DNA of 64,000 nucleotides, from positions 946,536 through 1,010,535 of the forward strand of contig DLGE01000001.1 in NCBI GenBank assembly GCA_002482535.1, written 5' to 3'. Position 1 is the first letter of the stretch. Every line of letters begins with the position of its first letter. The position numbers were made by a program, and so were the translations under genes. The notes below the pieces were generated by a model. It did not search any database. It was not told the DNA's origin and worked only from the letters and a program-made list of their open reading frames with translations. This stretch comes from Peptococcaceae bacterium UBA7702. GTDB taxonomy: Bacteria > Bacillota > Dehalobacteriia > UBA7702. Shown piece by piece: positions 8,590-16,373 of the stretch.

Positions 8590-9962
8590 CAACCTTTTCC
8601 TCCCACAATCAATTCGGAAATACCCAGCGTCGGCTGGGCGTCCCCCACAGGCACGCTCTGACCTCCCTTACCGCAGGTGCCGATGGCAAAACCGAGATCA
8701 TTGCCGACAGCAAACACGGCGGAAAGGGTTTTCGGACCGTTGCCGATGAGGGAAGCGTTTTTCACCGGCGCCGTCAAAGTGCCGTTTTCAATGCGGTAGG
8801 CTTCGGAGACTTCAAAAACAAAATCACCGTTGGTGGTGTTGACTTGTCCGCCACCCATTTTCACGACGAAAAGGCCGTTTTTCAGATCGGCGATCACCGT
8901 CGCAGGATCGTCCTTTCCCGGGGCGATCAAAGTGTTGCTCATGCGTACCTGTGGAGCGTACTGATAACTCTCCCGCCGTCCGTTGCCGGTGGAAGCGGTT
9001 CCCATCTTACGGGCGGAGCGGATATCGAAAAGGTACTGTTTCAAAACACCGTTTTCGATGAGAATGTTCTTTCTGCCCGGATTCCCCTCATCGTCATAGC
9101 GATAGGAACCGTAATGATCGGGCAGGGTCGCGTCGTCAATGACGGTAACACCCTCCGCCGCCACCTTTTCACCGATTTTATCTTTATAGAGCGAAAGCCC
9201 CTTGGACACAGCGTCCCCTTCCAATCCGTGGCCGCAGGCTTCGTGGACCATGGTGCCGCCGGCTTCGGAGGAAAGCACCACCGGCATGGTACCGGCAGGC
9301 GCGTTTTCAGCGGTCAGCTGTTTTAACGCCCGCTTGGCCGCGGATTCCACCTTGGTCATGAGGGTCGCCTCGTCCCAAGAGAAGACAACGCCGGTATCGC
9401 CTAAAGTTTCCATGGCGGTTTGCGGTTCACCATCTTTTTGCGCGATGATTTTCACAAAAAACCGCTTGCGTTTCGTCTGGTTGGTGATCAGTTTTCCCGT
9501 TGTCGAAGCGATCAATACCTCTTTTTCGGCATCACCGTACCCCAGGGAAACCTGACTGATCTTTTCCGAAATTTCCCAGGCAGCAGCGTTTATCTGCCGG
9601 ATCAGACCGCCGATTTTTTCTAAGTCGTACACTTCGCTGTCGGCTTTTTGCTGATCAGCCTTCTCCTGCCAGGCAAAGGAAGTGATATCCTTTTCACCGC
9701 CAACGCTCTCGCCGGCCCGTTCTGCCAAAGCCGTAAGGGCGCCGTAGGAAAGATCATTGGTATAGAAATAGGCGGAGAAATCGCCCTTCATCACCCGAAT
9801 CCCGGCGCCTTCGTCAAAGCCACGGTAGAAGTGCTCGATCCGTCGGTCTTCCGCCGCGATGGTACCGGTATAATTACGGGAGAGGTATAAGTCGGCATAA
9901 TCCCCGCCGTGTTTGATCACTGTCTCTAAGATTTTCTTGATTTCTTCTTCTGCGTACATCAT
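8589..9962 (-). CDS. tldD: TldD metalloprotease catalytic subunit
   Basis: The zinc-bearing subunit of TldD/TldE, 457 residues. The active-site motif HEACGH occupies residues 240-245 inside 'GGTMVHEACGHGLEGD', matching the HExxxH of the family; 'DHYGSYRYDDEGNPGRKNILIENG' and 'GNGRRESYQYAPQVRMSNTLI' are further conserved blocks. It starts five bases after aroK ends and overlaps tldE, so aroK-tldD-tldE reads as one transcript. Two ATGs in tandem open the frame; the first is used here. Confidence 0.94.
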   Translation of the reverse strand: MMYAEEEIKKILETVIKHGGDYADLYLSRNYTGTIAAEDRRIEHFYRGFDEGAGIRVMKGDFSAYFYTNDLSYGALTALAERAGESVGGEKDITSFAWQEKADQQKADSEVYDLEKIGGLIRQINAAAWEISEKISQVSLGYGDAEKEVLIASTTGKLITNQTKRKRFFVKIIAQKDGEPQTAMETLGDTGVVFSWDEATLMTKVESAAKRALKQLTAENAPAGTMPVVLSSEAGGTMVHEACGHGLEGDAVSKGLSLYKDKIGEKVAAEGVTVIDDATLPDHYGSYRYDDEGNPGRKNILIENGVLKQYLFDIRSARKMGTASTGNGRRESYQYAPQVRMSNTLIAPGKDDPATVIADLKNGLFVVKMGGGQVNTTNGDFVFEVSEAYRIENGTLTAPVKNASLIGNGPKTLSAVFAVGNDLGFAIGTCGKGGQSVPVGDAQPTLGISELIVGGKG

Positions 9963-9966
9963 CTGT

Positions 9967-10470
9967 TCAATGCAGCCGTTCCATGATTTCCTTGGCTGTT
10001 TCCTCCATGGTAAGATCGGTGGTATTCACCGTAATATCGGCGTATTTCTCATAAACGGGACGCCGGGAACCGTAAATCTTTGGTACCAGCTCTTTCAGAC
10101 TGCCCTTTTCTTCGAAAGGACGCATTTTGCGGCGGCGGAGACGCTCGATGATGATATCGTCATCCACATCGAGAAAAACGAAGGTACTGCAACCTTTCAG
10201 GGTATGGATGTTCTCTTCGTTATCAATGAAACTGCCGCCGGTGGCGATTACCGTATTTTCCATGGCGGACAGTTTTTTGACGATCAGTTTTTCTTCCGAG
10301 GCAAAGCGAATTTTACCGTATTTTTTAACGATCTGATTCACTTTCAGTCCGGTGGCGGCTTCCATCTCCTTATCCGTATCGAAAAAGTCATAGTCCAGCT
10401 CGCGGCTGAGAAACCTTCCCATAGAAGTCTTGCCACTGCCCATAAAACCGATTAAAACGATATTCTTCAT
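9967..10470 (-). CDS. aroK: Shikimate kinase
   Basis: Phosphorylates shikimate in the chorismate (aromatic amino acid) pathway. 167 residues, typical length. The P-loop is GFMGSGKTS (residues 8-16), the shikimate-binding 'DTDKEME' follows near residue 32, and the lid region is 'RRRKMRPFEEKG'. One oddity: the conserved Gly-Gly-Gly substrate motif reads Gly-Gly-Ser in 'VIATGGSFIDN', a conservative change. AGGTG lies before the ATG. No other aro genes are adjacent; it leads the tldD-tldE pair. Confidence 0.88.
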   Translation of the reverse strand: MKNIVLIGFMGSGKTSMGRFLSRELDYDFFDTDKEMEAATGLKVNQIVKKYGKIRFASEEKLIVKKLSAMENTVIATGGSFIDNEENIHTLKGCSTFVFLDVDDDIIIERLRRRKMRPFEEKGSLKELVPKIYGSRRPVYEKYADITVNTTDLTMEETAKEIMERLH

Positions 10471-10558
10471 GATTCACCTGCTTCTGGTTTTCAGTCGGAA
10501 GAAATCCGGATCAACTTGGTCTCTTCATTCATTATATGCAAAAACAGGTGCCGCATAC

Positions 10559-11053
10559 CTACCGTTTGATGCCCATCAGGCGGTAGAGGATTTTTTCATA
10601 ATTTCGGTGCCACTTGGTGATCCACAGTTCGTTGGGATTCAGCGGCTTCACCACAATGGTGGTAAAACCGGCGATATTGCCGCAGGCCGTATCGGTTAGC
10701 AGTTGGTCGCCGACGAGGGCGATTTGCTCCTTGGGCGCGGCGAAGAGTTTCATCGCTCTTTTCGCACCGTTTTGCAGCGGCTTTTGCGCCCTGGCCACGA
10801 AGTCGATGCCGAGGCGGGCGGCAACGGGAGCAACCCGCTGGGCGCTGTTGTTGGATAACAGGCAAAGATGAAATCCTTTGGCGGTGGTTTCGTGAAACCA
10901 ACCAATGGCTTCCTCGGAAAGATCGTGGGAATTATAGGGGACGATGGTATTATCGACGTCGAATAATATATTGGTGACGCCTTTTTCCTTCAGCGCAGTA
11001 AGAGGCAGGGAAAAGATATCATCCACCAGATAATCGGGGCGAAAAATGTTCAT
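10559..11053 (-). CDS. YqeG-family HAD phosphatase (class IIIA)
   Basis: A 164-residue HAD-superfamily hydrolase. Motif I is 'ILFDVDNTIVPY', with the nucleophilic Asp and the general acid Asp two residues on; motif II is 'LCLLSNNS'; a Lys in 'RAQKPLQNGAKRAM' supplies motif III, and 'IALVGDQLLTD' supplies the last metal-binding acidic pair. In other Bacillota yqeG sits near aroE/yqeH; here it lies between sigK and aroK. I chose the ATG at 11053; a longer frame adds 21 residues without a ribosome site. Substrate unknown. Confidence 0.88.
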   Translation of the reverse strand: MNIFRPDYLVDDIFSLPLTALKEKGVTNILFDVDNTIVPYNSHDLSEEAIGWFHETTAKGFHLCLLSNNSAQRVAPVAARLGIDFVARAQKPLQNGAKRAMKLFAAPKEQIALVGDQLLTDTACGNIAGFTTIVVKPLNPNELWITKWHRNYEKILYRLMGIKR

Positions 11054-11116
11054 GGTTTCGTTCCTATCTTTATGAATTGGTATATTCATTATACAAGATA
11101 TCAAGAGATCTGGCAA

Positions 11117-11821
11117 TTACGTTTCCAGATAACCTTTTTCCGCAAAGGCTTTTGTCAGCTTCGCCACCGCTGTTTTCTGAATGCGCGATACGTAAGAGCG
11201 GCTGATGCCCAGGCGGGCGGCAATGACCCGCTGAGGTTGTTCCTTTTCACCGTCGAGGCCGTAGCGCATGGCAACAACCTGGCGTTCCCTTTCGCTGAGC
11301 ACCCGCTCCAACACATCGTAAAGAAAGCGGATGTTCTCCTTGAGATCAACTTTATCGGCGATATTAACGCCGTCGCTCTCCAAGATATCCAATAAACTGA
11401 CTTCGTTGCCTTCCTTATCCTGCCCCAAAGGCTCGTAAAGAGACATTTCCTGGCCTAAATTCTTGCCGGCCCGAATGGCCATCAGGATCTCGTTCTCGAT
11501 ACAGCGGGCCGCATAGGTGGCCAAACGCACGTTACGGTCAGGAGAAAAAGAGTCGATGGCTTTGATCAGACCGATGGTGCCGATGGAAATCAAGTCATCT
11601 TTGTCAATGGCGCACTGCTCATATTTTTTACAGATATGAGCCACCAGACGCAGGTTCTTTTCAATCAGGATATTCCTGCTCTCCTCGTCTCCTGTTTTCA
11701 TTTTCCTTAAATGCTCTTTTTCTTCCTTGGCACTTAGCGGCTTCGGAAAAAACTGATTGCCGATATATCCGCAAAAGCAAAAAACCCTCAGCCGGTGACG
11801 GCCCCGCAGCAAAAGAATCAA
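11117..11821 (-). CDS. sigK: RNA polymerase sigma factor, SigK type
   Basis: A sigma-70 family factor with the SigK pattern. Region 2 reads 'NLRLVAHICKKYEQCAIDKDDLISIGTIGLIKAIDSF', followed by 'RLATYAARCIENEILMAIRA', 'EPLGQDKEGNEVSLLDILESD', and a region-4 helix-turn-helix 'QRVIAARLGISRSYVSRIQK'. In Bacillus this is the late mother-cell sporulation factor, made with a hydrophobic N-terminal pro-sequence. Here the first ~22 residues are short, basic and only partly hydrophobic, then 'GYIGNQFFPKPLSAKEE' aligns with the mature start. The frame opens with TTG at 11821, so the true start is uncertain. No interrupting element is visible. Confidence 0.88.
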   Translation of the reverse strand: MILLLRGRHRLRVFCFCGYIGNQFFPKPLSAKEEKEHLRKMKTGDEESRNILIEKNLRLVAHICKKYEQCAIDKDDLISIGTIGLIKAIDSFSPDRNVRLATYAARCIENEILMAIRAGKNLGQEMSLYEPLGQDKEGNEVSLLDILESDGVNIADKVDLKENIRFLYDVLERVLSERERQVVAMRYGLDGEKEQPQRVIAARLGISRSYVSRIQKTAVAKLTKAFAEKGYLET

Positions 11822-12153
11822 GAGATCATCTCCATATCATCGTCGAACTCATTTCACTATATGCGGTTCTTCGGGAATTTTGTCAGAAAATATTTTATAA
11901 TAAATCTTTATACGAGCAGTACGTATCTTTTCAGGGGAAGTACAAAACTCTGTTTTTGATTCCGTATCCTCAGTAAGAAAAGTAAAGTTAAGATAAAAAA
12001 TGCCCGCCGCAGCTTAAATCGCCGCGGCAGGCAGGTTTTAGCATAACACATTTTTACGTGTTTTTTAAACTCAAAAGTACCCGTTTTTCAAGTCATCTTC
12101 ACCAAGTTCCCTCTTCTAAAAATGAGTTATCGATCCGATCTTTACCTTTAAAG
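11822..12153. other. Intergenic gap, sigK upstream region
   Basis: No gene is supported. The stretch holds the region upstream of sigK (minus strand, AT-rich from about 11870 to 11990) and the terminator of the Fic operon at 11994-12035. The rest (12036-12153) shows nothing I can name. Confidence 0.5.
11994..12035 (-). terminator. Terminator of the Fic operon
   Basis: A GC-rich stem of TGCCTGCCGC/GCGGCGGGCA type (12001-12034), followed on the minus strand by TTTTTTATC. It lies about 120 bases beyond the fic stop. Confidence 0.8.
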
Positions 12154-13224
12154 TTATCTTTCGCGAATTACCGATTTGCCGTCATCCGTCAAGCGGTATC
12201 TTTGCAGTTTGCTGTTGGGTTTATCCGGCACGGTCATTTCAACGAACCCCTCGGTTAAAAGCGGTGCAATATGCCGCTTAAACGAGCGTGAGCCGACGCT
12301 CATGCCAATTGCGGTAAAAATTTCTTTACGGGAAAGTATTTTACCGTCAAGTGCTTTCAGCGCCAGCAACTGTACCTCAGTCAATTCGACTTGGTGTTCA
12401 TCCTGGTGCTTTACTTGGTGCTTTTCCTGGTCGATGATGATATCCAAAACAGCCGAAAGCGTAAATTCAATAAACGCGCCGGAATCGTTGGCGCTACGCG
12501 CATCCTTAATCGCCTGATAGTATTGGGGACGGTTTTGATACAGCACAGACTCCATGGGAATCCACGCAAAAATTGTGTTCCAGTTTGCCAGAAGCAGTGT
12601 TTGCCAAAGCCTTCCCATGCGTCCGTTGCCATCGGCAAAGGGGTGGATAATCTCTATCTCATAATGCAGGATCGCACTTTTCAGCACAGGGTGCAGTTCT
12701 GATTCTTTTGCCCAATCGAATAAGTTCTTCATCAGGCCGGAGATGAATTGCGGTCTTGCCCCAATGTGAACCGCGACATCACCGTTGAACACGCCAACGT
12801 TTCCACTTCGGAATTTACCCGACTCGATGACCAAGCCGTCCGTCATCAGTTTGTGGGCTTTTAAAAAGTCCTCGATGGCGTAGGGGTCTAAGGTCATGAT
12901 CATATCATAGGCTTCGTAGGCATTTTTGACTTCCTTGATTTCCGTCTGCTTTCCCGCCACTACTTTGCCCTCAATGACTGCGGTCACCTCACCGAGGGTC
13001 AAAGAATTTCCCTCGATGGCGAGGGATGAGTGAATCGTCCTCAGACGGTTTTCCCTGTGCAAGAGAGTGTCACGTTTGAACTCCGTGCCGTATTCGAGCC
13101 TCGTCACAGTTTCAACGATTTTCGCCAAGTAATCTGCGGCTTTTTCCGTTATGGTATAAGGCGGTTTGTTTACCATCTCGCTCAGGTCTCCTTCTTGTTT
13201 CGGAAGTAGGAAGTAATCGTTCAT
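12154..13224 (-). CDS. Fic-domain protein (AMPylase family) with C-terminal winged helix
   Basis: Fic enzymes transfer AMP or related groups onto target proteins. The catalytic loop HPFADGNGRMGR is complete, with the catalytic His and the anion-binding GNGR. An inhibitory helix motif of the S/TxxxE(G/N) class is present upstream as 'SSLAIEGN' (near residue 68), so the protein is predicted to be self-inhibited (class II arrangement). The last ~90 residues ('VQLLALKALDGKILSRKEIFTAIGM' onward) form a winged-helix DNA-binding domain. 356 residues; GAGGTAAGG sits before the ATG. It lies 11 bases after a PD-(D/E)XK-like gene in the same direction. The target is unknown. Confidence 0.92.
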   Translation of the reverse strand: MNDYFLLPKQEGDLSEMVNKPPYTITEKAADYLAKIVETVTRLEYGTEFKRDTLLHRENRLRTIHSSLAIEGNSLTLGEVTAVIEGKVVAGKQTEIKEVKNAYEAYDMIMTLDPYAIEDFLKAHKLMTDGLVIESGKFRSGNVGVFNGDVAVHIGARPQFISGLMKNLFDWAKESELHPVLKSAILHYEIEIIHPFADGNGRMGRLWQTLLLANWNTIFAWIPMESVLYQNRPQYYQAIKDARSANDSGAFIEFTLSAVLDIIIDQEKHQVKHQDEHQVELTEVQLLALKALDGKILSRKEIFTAIGMSVGSRSFKRHIAPLLTEGFVEMTVPDKPNSKLQRYRLTDDGKSVIRER

Positions 13225-13235
13225 CCTTACCTCTT

Positions 13236-13814
13236 CTACTTCATCTTCACCAACACATCAGAAAACAGTTCACTAAAAGATATTATATCCAATTTACTAT
13301 CTGCACTTTTTTTACATATCAATTTTATTTGGTCTGCTGTTTTTTCCTCAAAACGTTGCTCTATTTTCGATAACTCTTTAACAATTTCAGTGTATGTATA
13401 ATTGTATACCAGCCATAAGCCAACTCCATAATGATATGTGTCACAGAACTTGTATAGAGTCTGCCAATCTTTTATAACACCACCATGGTCAAGATTACCT
13501 TTTACTTCAATAACAATCAAATTTTCATCCATTGAGCCGGGCTTGTGGAACACAAAATCGGGATTGCGCCAGTCATCTTTATCGAACAATGCATATCCTC
13601 GTTTATCAATTTCTCCATGAATGTTAAAATCAGGTAATTGCTCGATTTTTTGCAAACAGCGAATCCTGTGATATAGTTCATAGCAAAACACACGTTCGCG
13701 AACAATACCCTCACTGCTGCAAGCTGTTTTCAGTTTGTAATAATCTTGCGGAACGCTGTTAAAAGCGTTTATAATGATTTTCTCAAATTTATTAATAGTA
13801 TCTTGATTATTCAC
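13236..13814 (-). CDS. PD-(D/E)XK nuclease-like protein paired with Fic
   Basis: A 192-residue protein not assigned to a named family. The central region 'NPDFVFHKPG' followed by 'NLIVIEVKGN' gives the D-x(n)-E-x-K signature of PD-(D/E)XK nuclease folds, with the Glu and Lys on a hydrophobic strand. The start is a GTG after GGGAGG. The gene is the first of two in an apparent operon with fic. The base composition is more AT-rich than the flanking chromosome, suggesting transfer. It may be a nuclease effector or an inactive restriction-like fold; no function is proven. Confidence 0.65.
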   Translation of the reverse strand: MNNQDTINKFEKIIINAFNSVPQDYYKLKTACSSEGIVRERVFCYELYHRIRCLQKIEQLPDFNIHGEIDKRGYALFDKDDWRNPDFVFHKPGSMDENLIVIEVKGNLDHGGVIKDWQTLYKFCDTYHYGVGLWLVYNYTYTEIVKELSKIEQRFEEKTADQIKLICKKSADSKLDIISFSELFSDVLVKMK

Positions 13815-14059
13815 TTTTTCCTCCCAAAATCAGCGGGTGGCGCTTAAAGAATCCAATACTATCCAGGACATAGGTAACTCGATGACATCTTTCTCTTTCA
13901 GTTGGGCACTGAAGAAGGTTCTCCCTTTTCCTCCATTCGGCTGCCTCTTCAACTGTTTTATCATAGCATAAGTATTGCATACCTTCAACAAAGTTTCAAT
14001 CATTTCAGGCTGATTTAAGGCTTTGCACAGCTTTTTCCCGCAAAAAGGGTTCCCTTGAA

Positions 14060-14102
14060 TAGAAAAAGCCTGAGTTGATATTTCCTTCAACTCAGACTTT
14101 TT
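14060..14102. terminator. Bidirectional terminator after the sigma/anti-sigma pair
   Basis: CTGAGTTG (14070-14077) pairs with CAACTCAG (14088-14095). T-rich tails are present in both directions (GCTTTTTC on minus, ACTTTTT on plus). Confidence 0.85.
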
Positions 14103-14122
14103 ACGATTTTATTTTTTTCCTT

Positions 14123-14872
14123 TTAGCGGTCTATGACTTCCTTTGCCATGGTTACAAGATCAGTCTGGGTTAACGGAGAATCACTGGCAAACAGATGATA
14201 TGAAATTCCCTCTTGCACCCAGATAAGGCCCTGCACTTCTGTAATTTCAATTTCATCAGTGCCGAAACTAAAGATGTATTTGCCGGAGGCTTCATCGTCT
14301 TTGTCTTGGGCCGTCATTTCATAATCGGCGGGAACAAATTTATAGGTATTGGCGGTATATATGAGTTCCATACCGTGATAGGTTTCCACCACAATACCGT
14401 CTTCTTCATGGGGAGAACTCCACGCTTTTGCCGTGTTTAAATAAATTTCAGCGCCGCCGTTTTTGTACAGGCAATCCAGACTCTTATGTTTCTCCAAAAC
14501 GTTGCCATTTTCATCAAGGCCGCTTTCCCTGCCGACGGTACCATTTTCAAAGGTATAGCCGTTTTCAAAAGCCTGGGGAATGGTAGGGGTAAAATCCAAG
14601 TCTTCCGTGAGCTCTGCTGCCGTAGGCAGCTGGGTATAAGTTGGCGATGAGCTGCTGCTGCCGATCATCGAAGAAATTTTACCCGTGCCCAATAAACCCG
14701 TACCCAAAGCCACGATGGCAACAAGAGCGATCACAGGAATTGCAAACCGTTTTTTGATACGCATGATATTTTTCTCCTTTTCTTGGGGAAGCGAAGCCAA
14801 TGTGGCCTCTACTTTCCGGTGAAAGCTTTGAGGCGGTTCAGGAAAGGCTTTCTTCCATTGTTTTTGATCCAT
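14123..14872 (-). CDS. Membrane-anchored anti-sigma-like protein
   Basis: A 249-residue protein with a cytoplasmic N-terminus (about 40 residues, 'KKAFPEPPQSFHRKVEATLASL'), one transmembrane helix ('FAIPVIALVAIVALGTGLLG', about residues 42-61) and an extracytoplasmic domain resembling DUF4367-type sensors. The architecture and position directly after an ECF sigma gene fit an anti-sigma factor. I chose the ATG at 14872, which has AAGGAG seven bases upstream; the coding region overlaps the sigma gene by 35 bases. The inducing signal is not evident. Confidence 0.8.
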   Translation of the reverse strand: MDQKQWKKAFPEPPQSFHRKVEATLASLPQEKEKNIMRIKKRFAIPVIALVAIVALGTGLLGTGKISSMIGSSSSSPTYTQLPTAAELTEDLDFTPTIPQAFENGYTFENGTVGRESGLDENGNVLEKHKSLDCLYKNGGAEIYLNTAKAWSSPHEEDGIVVETYHGMELIYTANTYKFVPADYEMTAQDKDDEASGKYIFSFGTDEIEITEVQGLIWVQEGISYHLFASDSPLTQTDLVTMAKEVIDR

Positions 14873-15353
14873 GACAATCTCCTTCTCTTTCATCCGTCAG
14901 AATTGATTTTAGCAGTGTGCGCCCTTTGGCAAGACGGCTTTTCACGGTACCCTGGGGGATTTTCAAAATCGTTTTGATTTCTGCCGTGGAATACCCCTCT
15001 ACATAGTAAAGAACGATGGTGATACGAACTTTCGGCGGCAGCATTCTAATTGCCTGATAAAGGTCCGCGTCATTGGTTACTGCCGGCGCGGGGATTTCCA
15101 TATCCTCCTCGGCAAAAGAATGAACCGGCTTATTTTTTCGCAAAAGGCCGTAACATTCATTGATGATGATTCTTGTCAGCCAGGTTTGGAAAAAGGCTTC
15201 ATTCTTTAATTTATTTCGGTTTTGGTACGCTTTGAGGAGCCCTTCCTGGACGGCATCTTCCACATCTTCCTCGTGATGGAGGATTGCTTTGGCAACTCGG
15301 TAGAAAGTTGATTCTCCTTGCCGCACCAAGGCGGTAAATGTTTCCTGATCCAC
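14838..15353 (-). CDS. ECF-type RNA polymerase sigma factor
   Basis: A 171-residue group IV sigma factor. Region 2 is 'AILHHEEDVEDAVQEGLLKAYQNRNKL' followed by 'FFQTWLTRIIINECY'; region 4 is 'LPPKVRITIVLYYVEGYSTAEIKTILKIPQGTVKSRLAKGR', a helix-turn-helix that reads the -35 element. The overlap with the membrane anti-sigma gene implies that the two are coexpressed and that the factor is held at the membrane until released. The upstream stretch 15354-15480 is the likely autoregulated promoter, though I could not assign an ECF consensus. Confidence 0.93.
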   Translation of the reverse strand: MDQETFTALVRQGESTFYRVAKAILHHEEDVEDAVQEGLLKAYQNRNKLKNEAFFQTWLTRIIINECYGLLRKNKPVHSFAEEDMEIPAPAVTNDADLYQAIRMLPPKVRITIVLYYVEGYSTAEIKTILKIPQGTVKSRLAKGRTLLKSILTDEREGDCHGSKTMEESLS

Positions 15354-15504
15354 TTTTTAAGCCTTTCTTGACATTTGGTAACGTTACTTTTTTGTCTTAC
15401 ACTCTTTAGATGCTCATGAAAGGAAAACGGTTCATTTTAATTCATTTATTTTATTGATGAGCTCATAAACACCGGTTACCGACTCATTTATTTTTTAGAA
15501 CTTT

Positions 15505-15533
15505 TTGACAAGGGGACAACACGGTTTTATAAT
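15505..15533 (+). promoter_or_regulatory. Sigma-A type promoter of the sirtuin gene
   Basis: TTGACA (15505-15510), 17-base spacer, TATAAT (15528-15533): a perfect consensus, 35 bases ahead of the start codon. Confidence 0.85.
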
Positions 15534-15567
15534 GGTGATAATGCCAACTTGCAAGGAGGTCTTGAAC

Positions 15568-16293
15568 ATGGAGGAAAAGTTAGCAAGATTACAGGAAATG
15601 CTCAACGGCAGTAAACATATCGTGTTTTTTGGCGGCGCGGGAGTTTCCACCGAAAGCCAGATCCCGGATTTCAGGAGTAGCGATGGTATCTACCGGCAAA
15701 AGCAGTTTCGCCATCCACCGGAAGTGATGCTTTCCCACGAATTTTATATGGAGCATCCCGGTGAATTTTTTGATTTTTACCGTACCATGCTCTTCCCGGA
15801 CGCAAAGCCCAACGCGGCCCACAGGAAACTGGCTCAATGGGAGGCGGAAGGGAGATTAAAGGCGGTCATCACCCAAAACATCGACGGCCTGCACCAAATG
15901 GCGGGGAGCAAAACCGTTTATGAACTCCACGGCTCCGTCAAGCGGAATTACTGTACGAGCTGCGGCGCTTTTTATGATGAATCCCTGCTCCTTGAAAAAA
16001 CCGGCGGCATTCCCCATTGTGAAAAATGTGGAGGCACGGTAAAACCGGACGTGGTGCTCTATGGAGAAGGGCTGGACAACACCGTCATCAACCACGCCGT
16101 TGAGGCTATTCGCGAAGCGGATATGCTCATCATCGGCGGCACGTCTCTCGTGGTTTACCCCGCGGCGGGACTCATCCATTACTACGAGGGAAATAAACTT
16201 GTATTGATCAACGGCAACGCTACCTCCTATGACAGCAAGGCTGATCTCCTCATCACCGGCAGAATTGGTGAGGTGCTTGGCGCAATGAAGTGA
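15568..16293 (+). CDS. NAD-dependent protein deacylase (sirtuin)
   Basis: A Sir2-family enzyme that removes acyl groups from lysines using NAD+. The NAD-binding 'FFGGAGVSTESQIPDFRSSDGIY' lies near residues 20-42, 'ITQNIDGLHQMAG' and the catalytic His in 'YELHGSVKRNYC' follow, and a four-Cys zinc module (CTSC and CEKC) comes next. The end carries 'IIGGTSLVVYPAAGLI' and 'LVLINGNAT'. 241 residues. AAGGAGGT sits before the ATG at 15568. It is a single-gene unit with its own consensus promoter and a shared terminator. Confidence 0.95.
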   Translation: MEEKLARLQEMLNGSKHIVFFGGAGVSTESQIPDFRSSDGIYRQKQFRHPPEVMLSHEFYMEHPGEFFDFYRTMLFPDAKPNAAHRKLAQWEAEGRLKAVITQNIDGLHQMAGSKTVYELHGSVKRNYCTSCGAFYDESLLLEKTGGIPHCEKCGGTVKPDVVLYGEGLDNTVINHAVEAIREADMLIIGGTSLVVYPAAGLIHYYEGNKLVLINGNATSYDSKADLLITGRIGEVLGAMK

Positions 16294-16301
16294 GACGGCA
16301 C

Positions 16302-16354
16302 AAAAAAACGGCGGCCCAGGGGTGATTGCATAGTCCCTGTTCTGCCGTTTTTTT
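16302..16354. terminator. Bidirectional terminator between sirtuin and hydrolase genes
   Basis: AAAAAAACGGC (16302-16312) pairs with GCCGTTTTTTT (16344-16354), serving both convergent genes. The segment TCCCTGTTCTGCCGT (16334-16348) recurs at 17716-17730. Confidence 0.85.
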
Positions 16355-16373
16355 GCTAATTTTGCTTCCATTA

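Noticed and set aside
13830..14090. 86-codon minus-strand ORF between the Fic pair and the anti-sigma gene
   Set aside because: Its start (TTG) lies inside the bidirectional terminator at 14060-14102 and no family is recognisable; an internal ATG start would leave a very short peptide.
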